The notes under the pieces were generated by a model that had not been told where the DNA came from, searched no databases, and was given only the letters and a program-made list of their open reading frames with translations. The position numbers and the translations under genes were made by a program. From contig NZ_BSFL01000005.1 in NCBI RefSeq assembly GCF_027922325.1, positions 186,001 to 250,000 on the forward strand: a DNA stretch of 64,000 bases, read 5' to 3'. This stretch comes from Methylopila turkensis (GTDB taxonomy: Bacteria > Pseudomonadota > Alphaproteobacteria > Rhizobiales > Methylopilaceae). Of the stretch, positions 28,649 through 36,517 are shown one piece after another. Position 1 is the stretch's first letter, and each line of letters starts with the position of its first letter.

Positions 28649-28673
28649 AACCCTTAAGCGGGCTCGACGTTCC
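28649..28673 (-). promoter_or_regulatory. candidate EcfG-type general stress promoter for hpf
   Basis: On the reverse strand GGAAC is followed after 17 bases by GTT, which matches the alphaproteobacterial general stress sigma factor (EcfG) pattern GGAAC-N16/17-GTT. The base before GTT is G instead of the preferred C. The site lies in the 182-base gap between rpoN and hpf and would give a leader of about 120 bases. Confidence 0.4.
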
Positions 28674-28702
28674 ACAAACTATTGAAATCAAAAGATAAAA
28701 CT

Positions 28703-30232
28703 CTACGAGAGCGCGGCGTCGCGCGCGGCCTGCTTCTCCCGCCGCCGCTGCACCGACGACGGTATCCTCAGGCTCTCCCGGTACTTGGCGACCGTCCGGC
28801 GGGCGATGTCCACCCCGCCTTCGTGCAGCCGCTTCACGATCGTGTCGTCCGAGAGCACGTCGTCGGGGCTTTCGGCGTCGATCATCGTGCGGATGCGATG
28901 GCGCACGGCTTCGGCCGAATGGGCGTCGCCGCCGTCTGCGCTCGCGATCGAGGCGGTGAAGAAGTACTTGAGCTCGAACACGCCGCGCGGGGTCGCCATG
29001 TACTTGTTGGCGGTGACGCGGGAGACGGTCGATTCGTGCATGCCGATCGCGTCGGCCACGATCCTGAGGTTGAGCGGCCTCAGATGCGCCACGCCGTGGG
29101 CGAGGAAGCCGTCCTGCTGCCGCACGATCTCGGCCGCGACCTTCAGGATCGTGCGGGCGCGCTGCTCCAGGCTGCGGGTCAGCCAGTTCGCGGTCTGCAG
29201 GCATTCGGTGAGGAAGGTCTTCTCGGTGTCGGACTTCGCCGTCTTCACCACCTTGGCGTAGTAGGACTGGTTCACCAGCACCCGCGGCAGCGAATCCGCC
29301 ACGAGCTCCACCAGCCACGCGCCGTCGGCGCCGGCGCGCACGATGACGTCGGGCGTGACGGCCGGCGCGAGCTCGGCCCCGAAGGCGTGGCCGGGCTTGG
29401 GGTCGAGCCGCCGGATCTCGGCCAGCATCTCCGCGATGTCCTCGTCGTCGACGCCGCAGATGCGCTTCAGCGCCGCGAAATCGCGCCGCGCCACCAGCTC
29501 CAGATTGCCGATCAGCGCCGCCATGGCGGGGTCGAGCCGGTCGCGCTCGCGCAACTGGATCGCGAGGCACTCCTTGAGCGAGCGGGCGCCGACGCCCGTC
29601 GGCTCGAAGGTCTGCAGCACGCCGAGCAGGCGCTCGACCGTCTCGATCGACGCGCCGAGCCGCTCGGCGATCGCCTCGACCTCGTCGCGCAGATAGCCCG
29701 CCTCGTCGATCAGGTCGATGAGATGGAGGCCGATCAGCCGCTCGACCGGGTCGGTCACCGCGAGCGTGAGCTGGTCCTGGAGATGGTCGGCGAGGGTGGC
29801 GCGCCCGGCGACATAGGCCTCGAGATCGGCGCCGTCGCCGCTCGGGGCGCCGCCGGAGCCGAGCGACGACCAGTCGCCGGGCTCGGCGGGCGCCTCCGCC
29901 GGCTTCTGCGCCTCGCGCGGGGCGTCGTCCGGGAACACGTTGCCGTAGTCGGTGTCGAGCCGCGCCTCGATCTCGGAGCGCGAGCCGGGGGTCTCGCCGT
30001 CGCTCCAGCCGTCGTCGCCGTCCGCCGCCGCGGCCCCGTTGGCCGTTTCGGCGACGCGCTCCTCGGCCTGCTCGTCCTGGCGCTCCAGCAGGGGGTTCTG
30101 CTCGAGCTCGTTGTCGACATAGGCCGCGAGGTCGAGGCTCGAAAGCTGCAGGAGCTTGATCGCCTGCATGAGCTGCGGCGTCATCACCAGCGACTGCGAC
30201 TGGCGCAGGAGCAGCTTGGGGGTCAGTGCCAT
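28703..30232 (-). CDS. rpoN: RNA polymerase sigma-54 factor RpoN
   Basis: A 509-residue sigma-54. The N-terminal activator region is Gln/Leu-rich (LLRQSQSLVMTPQLMQAIKL). An acidic linker occupies about residues 50-110. The core-binding region follows, and the DNA-binding end carries a helix-turn-helix (LRIVADAIGMHESTVSRVTA) and the RpoN box ARRTVAKYRE. It directs transcription of nitrogen, motility and carbon genes together with enhancer-binding ATPases. It is followed by hpf and ptsN and preceded by lptB, the conserved proteobacterial order. The length is normal. Confidence 0.96.
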   Translation of the reverse strand: MALTPKLLLRQSQSLVMTPQLMQAIKLLQLSSLDLAAYVDNELEQNPLLERQDEQAEERVAETANGAAAADGDDGWSDGETPGSRSEIEARLDTDYGNVFPDDAPREAQKPAEAPAEPGDWSSLGSGGAPSGDGADLEAYVAGRATLADHLQDQLTLAVTDPVERLIGLHLIDLIDEAGYLRDEVEAIAERLGASIETVERLLGVLQTFEPTGVGARSLKECLAIQLRERDRLDPAMAALIGNLELVARRDFAALKRICGVDDEDIAEMLAEIRRLDPKPGHAFGAELAPAVTPDVIVRAGADGAWLVELVADSLPRVLVNQSYYAKVVKTAKSDTEKTFLTECLQTANWLTRSLEQRARTILKVAAEIVRQQDGFLAHGVAHLRPLNLRIVADAIGMHESTVSRVTANKYMATPRGVFELKYFFTASIASADGGDAHSAEAVRHRIRTMIDAESPDDVLSDDTIVKRLHEGGVDIARRTVAKYRESLRIPSSVQRRREKQAARDAALS

Positions 30233-30383
30233 CAGGCGGCGGTTTCTCGACGACGGCGGAACGGTTACGCGAAGCCGTCCCGCGCGGCCGTCCGCGCGGG
30301 ACCGGGCCGCGCCTCGAACACGCGGCTCACGAACCCGTGGGCTCGTGGGCCGATTCTTGCATGAGACCCGGCTTCGCCTTCAG

Positions 30384-31226
30384 TTAAAGCCGGAATTCCT
30401 CGCCGAGGTAAAGCCGTCGCACGTCGGGATGGGCCACGACCTCGTCGGGAGCGCCCTCCATCAGCACGCGGCCGGCGTGGATGATGTAGGCGCGGTCGAT
30501 CAGGCCGAGCGTCTCGCGGACGTTGTGGTCGGTGATCAGCACGCCAATGCCGCGGTTGGTGAGGTGCCGCACCAGCGCCTGGATGTCGCCGACGGCGATC
30601 GGGTCGATGCCGGCGAAGGGCTCGTCCAGCAGCATGAAGCTCGGCCGGCTCGCGAGCGCGCGGGCGATCTCAAGCCGGCGCCGCTCGCCGCCCGACAGCG
30701 CGATCGACGGCGACTTGCGCAGCCGCGTGATGCCGAACTCTTCGAGCAGGGCGTCGAGGTCGCGCTCGCGCTGCTTGCGGTCGGGCTCGACCACCTCGAG
30801 CACCGCCCGGATGTTGTCCTCGACGTTGAGGCCGCGGAAGATCGAGGCCTCCTGCGGCAGGTAGCCGATGCCGAGCCGCGCGCGGCGGTACATCGGCAGC
30901 CGCGTGACGTCGTGGCCGTCGAGCTCGATGCGGCCGCGGTCGGCCGGCACGAGGCCGGTGATCATGTAGAACACCGTGGTCTTGCCGGCGCCGTTCGGGC
31001 CGAGCAGGCCGACCGCCTCGCCGCGGCGCAGCGACAGGCTGACGTCGAGCACCACGGCGCGCGAGCCGTAGCTCTTGGCGAGGCCGCGAACCTGCAGCAG
31101 GCCGTCGTCGGTTGCGCCGGCGTAGGCGTCCTGCGGCTCGTCGCGGGACGAGTGCAGGCCGTCGCCATGCGGGAAAGCGGGGGCGCGCGCGTCGCGGCCG
31201 CCGATCCAACGCGACATGAAACTCAC
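30384..31226 (-). CDS. lptB: LPS export ABC transporter ATP-binding protein LptB
   Basis: An ABC ATPase of about 280 residues with intact motifs: Walker A LGPNGAGKTT, signature LSGGERRRLEIARAL, Walker B FMLLDEPFAG and H-loop ITDHNVRE. It powers lipopolysaccharide extraction from the inner membrane with LptF/LptG. An N-terminal extension of about 45 residues precedes the ATPase domain. The start is uncertain: GTG at 31226 has a GAGGAG ribosome site 6 bases before it, while GTG at 31244 and ATG at 31217 are also in frame. It follows lptC and lptA in one operon and precedes rpoN. Confidence 0.93.
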   Translation of the reverse strand: MSFMSRWIGGRDARAPAFPHGDGLHSSRDEPQDAYAGATDDGLLQVRGLAKSYGSRAVVLDVSLSLRRGEAVGLLGPNGAGKTTVFYMITGLVPADRGRIELDGHDVTRLPMYRRARLGIGYLPQEASIFRGLNVEDNIRAVLEVVEPDRKQRERDLDALLEEFGITRLRKSPSIALSGGERRRLEIARALASRPSFMLLDEPFAGIDPIAVGDIQALVRHLTNRGIGVLITDHNVRETLGLIDRAYIIHAGRVLMEGAPDEVVAHPDVRRLYLGEEFRL

Positions 31227-31269
31227 GCGTCGCTCCTCAAGCACGATGTCGGGGGCCGCCGGCGGCGCT

Positions 31270-31890
31270 TCAGCGCTGCGCGCCGCCCGACGAACCGTTG
31301 GTGTCGCGCTGCGCCGGGCGGAACACGCCCTGCACGCGGCCGCGGTTGGCGCCGCTTTCGATGCGCGAACGCTGCGACGTCAGGTCGACGAACAGCCGGT
31401 CGCCGCGGATGACGTTCTCGCCCTGCGACACCACGACTCCGCCCGTCAGGGTGACGGAGTTCGAGGGCATGTCGAACACGCCGCGCTGGCCGGTGGCGCG
31501 CTGGTCCTTCGATGTCACGACCACGTCGCCCTCGGCCTCGAGCCGGCGGATGTCGCGGCCCTGCGGGGCGGCGGGGGTGCCGGCCGGGCCGGCGGTCGCG
31601 CCTTGCGTCGGGCGCTGCTTGTCGCCGGCCGCCGCGGCGGGGCGGTCCTGGTCGCCGTAGTAGAAGATCGTGAGCTGGCGGCTCTTCAGCGTCGAATCGC
31701 CCTGCACGACCTGCACGTTGCCGCTGAAGACCGCGGCCTGGTCCTTCTCGCGCACCTCGAGGTTGTCGGCCTCGACGTTGACCGGCTCGTCCGAGCGTCC
31801 GGAGAAGCCCTCGAACGCGCTCGTGACGGATTGCGCCGCGGCCGCGGAGGTGAGGGCCAGACTGGAGAGCAGGACGAGGACGGTTCGCAT
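31270..31890 (-). CDS. lptA: LPS transport periplasmic protein LptA
   Basis: A protein of about 206 residues with a signal peptide (MRTVLVLLSSLALTSAAAAQ) and an OstA-type beta-jellyroll repeat region (VNVEADNLEVREKDQAAVFS, and LTGGVVVSQGENVIRGDRLF). It bridges LptC to the outer-membrane LptD and carries lipopolysaccharide through the periplasm. The ATG at 31890 follows a strong AAGGAGG site; another in-frame ATG at 31926 overlaps the lptC stop but adds 12 non-signal residues. A Pro/Ala-rich insert (about 100-120) interrupts the domain. Confidence 0.9.
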   Translation of the reverse strand: MRTVLVLLSSLALTSAAAAQSVTSAFEGFSGRSDEPVNVEADNLEVREKDQAAVFSGNVQVVQGDSTLKSRQLTIFYYGDQDRPAAAAGDKQRPTQGATAGPAGTPAAPQGRDIRRLEAEGDVVVTSKDQRATGQRGVFDMPSNSVTLTGGVVVSQGENVIRGDRLFVDLTSQRSRIESGANRGRVQGVFRPAQRDTNGSSGGAQR

Positions 31891-31922
31891 GGGCGCCTCC
31901 TTGGGCGTGGTTCTTTCAGCCG

Positions 31923-32633
31923 TCATTGCGTCTGGGCCTTCGGGGGGCCGTTGGGTTCGAGCGCGCCGCGCACGGCTTCGGCGGTGTCGGCGCCGCGCCG
32001 GAGCGTCATCTTCACCCGCCCGGAGAACAGCACGCGGTCGCCGCTGTCCAGCACCTCCATGCGGTCCGCGGTCAGGTCGGAGCCGCCGAGCTTGATGGCG
32101 ACGGGCTTGTCGGTGACGATGCGGCCGGTCTTCATCTCGGCGCGGGCGTCCTGCAGCATGGCGTCGTCGCCCTTGTCGGAGATGACGCGCACGTTTTCGT
32201 GGAGGTTCAGCACCTGCGTGTCGGCCTGGTAGAGGCCGTTTCGCGAGCTGAGCTTCGCCCAGCCGTTCTGCGCCAGCTCGATACGCGCCTGCAGCTCGTC
32301 AAGATCGATGCGGTTCGGGTCGGCGATGGTCTGCCGCGCCGTGCGGGCGCTGACCTCGTAGGCGCGGTCCTGGCTGTTGAAGCCGCGCATCTTCGGCGCG
32401 TCCATCGCGACCGTCGGGCCGCCGACGCCGATGCCCGTGGTGTCGACGTGGATGTCGCCCGACAGCGGCTGCAGCGCGGCGGAGAGCGCCGCCGCCGCGA
32501 CCGCCGCGGCCGCGACGAACGGCGTCGCCACCCTCAGCCGCCGCACCAGGCGCGAGTGCCGTTCCGCGGCGCGGAAGGCCTCCGGGCCGCGCCGGCCGGC
32601 GCCTGCGACCGCGATGGTGGGGGACGTCGTCAA
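31923..32633 (-). CDS. lptC: LPS export inner-membrane protein LptC
   Basis: A 236-residue protein with one N-terminal membrane helix (about 35-60, VATPFVAAAAVAAAALSAAL) and a periplasmic LptC domain (MRGFNSQDRAYEVSARTARQ, and LTADRMEVLDSGDRVLFSGR). It takes lipopolysaccharide from LptBFG and hands it to LptA. The start is a TTG at 32633 with a weak ribosome site and is therefore uncertain. It overlaps or abuts lptA and begins 23 bases after nrnC, so nrnC-lptC-lptA-lptB appear to be one transcription unit. Confidence 0.88.
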   Translation of the reverse strand: MTTSPTIAVAGAGRRGPEAFRAAERHSRLVRRLRVATPFVAAAAVAAAALSAALQPLSGDIHVDTTGIGVGGPTVAMDAPKMRGFNSQDRAYEVSARTARQTIADPNRIDLDELQARIELAQNGWAKLSSRNGLYQADTQVLNLHENVRVISDKGDDAMLQDARAEMKTGRIVTDKPVAIKLGGSDLTADRMEVLDSGDRVLFSGRVKMTLRRGADTAEAVRGALEPNGPPKAQTQ

Positions 32634-32656
32634 GGACGGGCGCTCTCTGTCCTGGC

Positions 32657-33271
32657 TCAGGTGTGGGCGAAGATGTCGCTGTCCGCCCAGCCCGCGAGGT
32701 CGAGCGCGGCGCGAACCGGCACGAACGCGAAACAGGCCTGCGCGAACGCGGTCCGACCCTCGCGCTCCAGCAACCCGTCGAGCTTGGCCCTGAGCGCGTG
32801 CAGATGCAACACGTCGCTCGCGGCGTAAGCGAGCTGCGCCTCCGACAGTTCGCCCGCGCCCCAGTCCGAGGACTGCTGCTGCTTCGAGATCTCTACGCCG
32901 AGCATCTCGCGGACGAGGTCCTTCAGCCCGTGGCGGTCGGTGTAAGTGCGCACCAGCTTCGAGGCGATCTTGGTGCAGTAGACCGGCTCCGTCATGACGC
33001 CGAAGGCCTTGTAGAGGGCGGCGACGTCGAAGCGGGCGAAATGGAACAGCTTGGCGACCGAGCGGTCGCGCAGCAGAGCTTCTAGATTCGGCGCCGAGGT
33101 CTGGCCCGGCGCGATCTGGACGAGGTCGGCGTCGCCGTCGCCAGTCGAGAGCTGCACGAGGCAGAGCCGGTCGCGCTGCGGGTTCAGCCCAAGGGTCTCG
33201 GTGTCGATCGCGACCGCGGACCCCGCCGCGTAGCCGTCTGGAAGATCGCCGCGATGAAGCCGGATCGTCAT
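32657..33271 (-). CDS. nrnC: short ribonuclease D-like DEDDy exonuclease, NrnC type
   Basis: A 204-residue 3'-5' exonuclease domain without the HRDC domains of full ribonuclease D. The DEDDy residues are visible in AIDTETLGL (Exo I), LFHFARFDVAALYKAF (Exo II) and AYAASDVLHLHALR (Exo III, with Tyr and Asp). Short proteins of this kind in alphaproteobacteria are NrnC, which degrades dinucleotides and short RNA and replaces the missing oligoribonuclease Orn. It heads the lpt operon and is followed upstream by a tRNA-Leu gene in the same direction. Confidence 0.86.
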   Translation of the reverse strand: MTIRLHRGDLPDGYAAGSAVAIDTETLGLNPQRDRLCLVQLSTGDGDADLVQIAPGQTSAPNLEALLRDRSVAKLFHFARFDVAALYKAFGVMTEPVYCTKIASKLVRTYTDRHGLKDLVREMLGVEISKQQQSSDWGAGELSEAQLAYAASDVLHLHALRAKLDGLLEREGRTAFAQACFAFVPVRAALDLAGWADSDIFAHT

Positions 33272-33357
33272 GCCGTTCCTAACCGAAGACAGGGCGCGTC
33301 GGTGAAACGGCGGGATTCAATCGGCCGCCGGCGTCCGGCGCGCGCAGAACGCGAACG

Positions 33358-33397
33358 CGCCTCAGCGCCGCGAAGATCGTTTCGCGGCGCTGAGGCG
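33358..33397 (-). terminator. strong hairpin after tRNA-Leu
   Basis: Perfect 17-base arms (33358-33374 and 33381-33397) surround a 6-base loop, only 6 bases after the 3' end of the leftward tRNA gene. The stem is GC-rich, and no uridine run follows. It probably helps 3'-end formation of the tRNA transcript. Confidence 0.6.
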
Positions 33398-33403
33398 CGG
33401 ATG

Positions 33404-33488
33404 TGGTGCCCAGGAGAGGACTCGAACCTCCACGGTGTTACCCACACGGACCTGAACCGTGCGCGTCTACCAGTTCCGCCACCTGGGC
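33404..33488 (-). tRNA. tRNA-Leu (anticodon CAG)
   Basis: The 85-base reverse-strand sequence folds into a class II tRNA. The acceptor stem pairs GCCCAGG with CCTGGGC, followed by an encoded ACCA tail. The anticodon loop TTCAGGT is closed by CACGG/CCGTG and gives CAG, read as leucine (CUG codons). A long variable arm (TGTGGGTAACACC) and the T-loop GGTTCGAGTCC follow. CUG is expected to be a major leucine codon in this GC-rich genome. Confidence 0.95.
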
Positions 33489-33616
33489 TCGGCGCGGGTC
33501 TTAGGGGGTCGACCCCTGTCCTGTCAATGGCGCTTGCGCCGCGACCGCGCTTTACGCCCTTCGGACGATGCTCTACCTCTTCGGCCGGTTTCGATCGTTT
33601 CCAAGGAGCTCGCGCC

Positions 33617-34609
33617 ATGGCGCTCGGCCAATCCCCGCGTCCGGTCGGGGACAAGCTCGTCACCGTGTTCGGCGGCTCGGGCTTCGTCGGGCGTCACGTG
33701 GTGCGCGCGCTCGCCCGCGACGGCTGGCGCGTGCGGGTCGCGGTGCGCCGGCCGGATCTCGCTGTCCATCTGCAGCCGCTGGGCGGCGTCGGCCAGATCT
33801 CCGCGGTGCAGGCCAATCTGCGTTTCCCCGAATCGGTCGCGCGGGCGGTCGCCGGCGCCTCCGCCGTGGTGAACCTCGTCGGCATCCTCGCCGAGAGCGG
33901 CAAGCAGAGCTTCGAGGCGGTGCAGGCGGCCGGACCCCGGCTGGTGGCGGAGGCCGCAGCGGAAGCCGGGGCGCAGCGCTTCGTGCAGATGTCGGCGATC
34001 GGCGCCGACCGGGCCGGCAAGGCCTCCTACGGCCGCACCAAGGCCGCGGGCGAGCAGGCGGTCCAGGCCGTGTTCCCCGACGCCGTGGTGCTGCGTCCCT
34101 CGATCGTGTTCGGCCCCGAGGACAGCTTCTTCAACCGCTTCGCCGGCATGGCGCGCATCGCGCCGGCGCTGCCGCTGATCGGCGGCGGCAAGACCCGGTT
34201 CCAGCCGGTGTTCGTGGGCGACGTCGCCCGCGCCGTAGCGCTCGGCTCGTCCGGCGAGGCAGCCGGCGGCCCGGCTTACGAGCTCGGCGGACCGCAGGTC
34301 CTCACCTTCGAGGAGATCCTGCGTTACGTGCTGAAGGTCACGGGCCGCCGCCGTCCGCTGGTCAACCTGCCGTTCGGGATCGCGAAGCTTCAGGGGCGGG
34401 TGCTCGAGAAGCTGCCGGGCGCGCTGCTGACCGAGGACCAGGTCGTGATGCTCGAGACCGACAATGTGGTCTCGGCGGAGGCGATCGCCGCGGGCCGCAC
34501 GCTCGAAGGCCTCGGCGTCGTCCCGACCGCGGTCGATTCGGTCGTCCCGAACTACCTCTGGCGCTACCGCAAGTCCGGCCAGTTCGAGAAGATCAAGACC
34601 GAGGTCTGA
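33617..34609 (+). CDS. NAD(P)-binding protein of the complex I NDUFA9-like family
   Basis: A 330-residue Rossmann-fold protein with the dinucleotide motif VTVFGGSGFVGRHVVRAL near the N-terminus, an atypical SDR core and FVQMSAIGAD and YGRTKAAGEQAV segments (Tyr and Lys of the SDR type). It belongs to the NDUFA9-like group; the mitochondrial homologue binds NADPH in complex I, whereas bacterial homologues may act in quinone or lipid metabolism. The ATG at 33617 has a good AAGGAG site 8 bases before it; an upstream extension running over the tRNA gene is rejected. It is monocistronic. Confidence 0.85.
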   Translation: MALGQSPRPVGDKLVTVFGGSGFVGRHVVRALARDGWRVRVAVRRPDLAVHLQPLGGVGQISAVQANLRFPESVARAVAGASAVVNLVGILAESGKQSFEAVQAAGPRLVAEAAAEAGAQRFVQMSAIGADRAGKASYGRTKAAGEQAVQAVFPDAVVLRPSIVFGPEDSFFNRFAGMARIAPALPLIGGGKTRFQPVFVGDVARAVALGSSGEAAGGPAYELGGPQVLTFEEILRYVLKVTGRRRPLVNLPFGIAKLQGRVLEKLPGALLTEDQVVMLETDNVVSAEAIAAGRTLEGLGVVPTAVDSVVPNYLWRYRKSGQFEKIKTEV

Positions 34610-34646
34610 ACGCTTCCGGCGCTGGAAATGCGCCACCTGGTCGTGC

Positions 34647-34736
34647 GTCATGCCCGGCGAAGCCGGGTATCCACGACTTGGCCGTCGAGCGCTACGTCGA
34701 AGTCGTGGATGCCCGCGAAGGCGCAGGCATGACGGC
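34647..34736. repeat. dispersed intergenic repeat, family A copy 2
   Basis: GTCATGCCCGGCGAAGCCGG and GCGCAGGCATGACGG frame a nested inverted repeat (CCACGACTT / AAGTCGTGG) between the NDUFA9-like gene and ccmG, which are convergent. The layout is like the repeat at 27249-27343. Confidence 0.6.
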
Positions 34737-34742
34737 GTAACG

Positions 34743-35357
34743 CTACCGCGCCGACGCCTGCGGGGCCGGGGCGCGCGCCTTCTCGATCTCCGGCGACAGC
34801 GTCTTCGCCACCGCCTCCGGCGTCAGCGGCCCCACGAACTTGAAGCGGATGCGGCCCTCGCCGTCGACCACGAAGGTCTCGGGCACGCCGTAGACGCCCC
34901 ATTCCACGCCGGCGCGGCCGTTGGGGTCGACGCCGACCCGCTCGTACGGGTTGCCGAGCCCGCCGAGGAACCGGCGCGCGTTCTCGGAGGAGTCCTTGTA
35001 GTTCAGCCCGAACAGCCGCACGCCCCTCGACGTGAGGTCGACGAGCACCGGGTGCTCGACCCGGCACGGCCCGCACCACGACGCGAACACGTTGACGAGC
35101 TTGACCTCGCCGTCGGCGAGATCGGCGCCGTCGAAGCCGGGCGCGGGCGCGCCGTCGAGCAGCAGCCCCGCGAGCGGCGGAAGCGCGATCTCGGGCGCGG
35201 GCCGTCCGATCAGCGCCGAGGGCAGGGCGGCCGGGTCGCGCCCGCTGACGAGCGAGGCGTAGAAGAACCATGCGCCGAGCGCGACCGCCACGAACGGGAT
35301 CGCGAACAGCGCCCGGCGCAGCGGCGACGGCCCGCCGGCGGAGGGGGCCTCGCTCAT
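34743..35357 (-). CDS. ccmG: cytochrome c biogenesis thiol:disulfide protein CcmG (DsbE)
   Basis: A 204-residue membrane-anchored periplasmic thioredoxin. One N-terminal helix (about 15-35, RALFAIPFVAVALGAWFFYA) is followed by a thioredoxin fold with the active site FASWCGPCRVEHP and a cis-Pro loop GVYGVPETFVVD. CcmG keeps apocytochrome c or CcmH cysteines reduced for haem attachment. The ATG at 35357 overlaps the ccmD stop (ATGA), making it the last gene of ccmC-ccmD-ccmG. A longer upstream start is not needed. Confidence 0.93.
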   Translation of the reverse strand: MSEAPSAGGPSPLRRALFAIPFVAVALGAWFFYASLVSGRDPAALPSALIGRPAPEIALPPLAGLLLDGAPAPGFDGADLADGEVKLVNVFASWCGPCRVEHPVLVDLTSRGVRLFGLNYKDSSENARRFLGGLGNPYERVGVDPNGRAGVEWGVYGVPETFVVDGEGRIRFKFVGPLTPEAVAKTLSPEIEKARAPAPQASAR

Positions 35358-35521
35358 GTCCGCCCGCCGTCGGGACGCCGGCGGCCGCCGCGGGCCTCGA
35401 GCTCCGCCAAAGCGCGCCGGGTAAGCCGCCAGTCCGCGACCGTCCACAGGATCAGGCCGGCGATCACCGTGAAGGCGATGGCGTAGGAGGCGATGATGAA
35501 GGCGGCGTGCGGGCCGGTCAT
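35354..35521 (-). CDS. ccmD: haem exporter accessory protein CcmD
   Basis: A 55-residue protein with one membrane helix (about 6-28: AAFIIASYAIAFTVIAGLIL) followed by a basic tail (WRLTRRALAELEARGGRRRP). This is the CcmD layout, in which the small protein releases haem-loaded CcmE from the CcmABC complex. It overlaps ccmC and ccmG by 4 bases at either end (ATGA), so all three are translationally coupled. Confidence 0.88.
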   Translation of the reverse strand: MTGPHAAFIIASYAIAFTVIAGLILWTVADWRLTRRALAELEARGGRRRPDGGRT

Positions 35522-36282
35522 TCCGCGGGCTCCGGGGACAGCGTCGCGCGGGCCGCGGTGGTGAGGCGCAGCGTCCGGAGGCGCCGGCGGATGAGTTCGG
35601 TGCGCATGCCGGCGAGGTGCAGGGTCGTGAACAGCGCGGTGAAGGCGAGCGCCGCCACCAGCAGCGGGATCAGGATCGAGGCGTCCATGGTCGGCTTGCC
35701 GGCGCGGATCACCGAGGCCGGCTGGTGCAGCGTGTTCCACCAGTCGACCGAGAACTTGATGATCGGGATGTTGACCGAACCTACAAGGGTCAGGATCGCG
35801 CAGGCCTTCGCGGCGCGCGACGGCTCCTCCATCGCGGAGCGCAGCGCCATCAGCCCGAGATACATCAGGAACAGGATCAGGAACGAGGTCAGCCGCGCGT
35901 CCCAGACCCACCAGGCGCCCCACATCGGCTTGCCCCAGAGCGAGCCGGTGGCGAGCGCGAGGAAGGTGAAGGCGGCGCCGAGCGGCGCCGCGGCCTTGGC
36001 GGACACGTCGGCGATCGGGTGGCGCCAGATCAGCACGCCGAGGCTCGCCGCCGCCATCAGCACGTAGGCGAACATGGCGAGCCAGGCCGACGGGACGTGA
36101 ATGAACATGATCCGCACCGTCTCGCCCTGCTGGTAGTCCGGCGGGGCGACGAACAGCGCGAGATAGAGCGCGGCCGCGAACAGAACCGCGGTGACGCCGG
36201 CGGCCCAGGGCAGCGCGCGGTCGGCGAAGGACGCGAAGCGCGACGGGTTGGCGAGCGAGGTGATGGCGGAAAGGAGGGCCAT
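35518..36282 (-). CDS. ccmC: haem exporter / haem-handling protein CcmC
   Basis: A 254-residue protein of six membrane helices with the tryptophan-rich WWD motif WGKPMWGAWWVWDARLTS (about residues 116-133) and flanking His residues (FIHVPSAW and NTLHQPAS), which together bind haem for loading onto CcmE. The ATG at 36282 gives the usual N-terminus (MALLSAITSL); an in-frame extension is rejected. It starts the ccmC-ccmD-ccmG run and is separated from ccmB by a 235-base gap with a repeat. Confidence 0.94.
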   Translation of the reverse strand: MALLSAITSLANPSRFASFADRALPWAAGVTAVLFAAALYLALFVAPPDYQQGETVRIMFIHVPSAWLAMFAYVLMAAASLGVLIWRHPIADVSAKAAAPLGAAFTFLALATGSLWGKPMWGAWWVWDARLTSFLILFLMYLGLMALRSAMEEPSRAAKACAILTLVGSVNIPIIKFSVDWWNTLHQPASVIRAGKPTMDASILIPLLVAALAFTALFTTLHLAGMRTELIRRRLRTLRLTTAARATLSPEPAE

Positions 36283-36371
36283 GGAGTCGGTTCTGTCGGT
36301 CGGCGCCGGCCAGCAAGACCAGACGCGCTGGGCGCGTTTCGTGATCGCGGACGGCGGCTTAGCCGTCGCAC

Positions 36372-36447
36372 GGGGATCGTCGTCCGTCAAAACGCCCATT
36401 CTAAGGGCGGTCCCGGCTCTTCGCCTGCGGCTGCGGCCGGGACGACG
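36372..36447. repeat. dispersed intergenic repeat, family B copy 2
   Basis: Blocks GGGATCGTCGTCCG, CCCGGCTCT and GCGGCCGGGACGACG occur in the same order as in the copy at 23439-23559, here between ccmC and ccmB. The internal spacer differs and contains its own small inverted repeat (CGCCC / GGGCG). Confidence 0.6.
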
Positions 36448-36517
36448 CGTTCGACCGCAGACCTAAGGCCTTCCTGTCCTGAACGAAACGCGCCTTCCGT
36501 CGCAACCCGTTCACATG

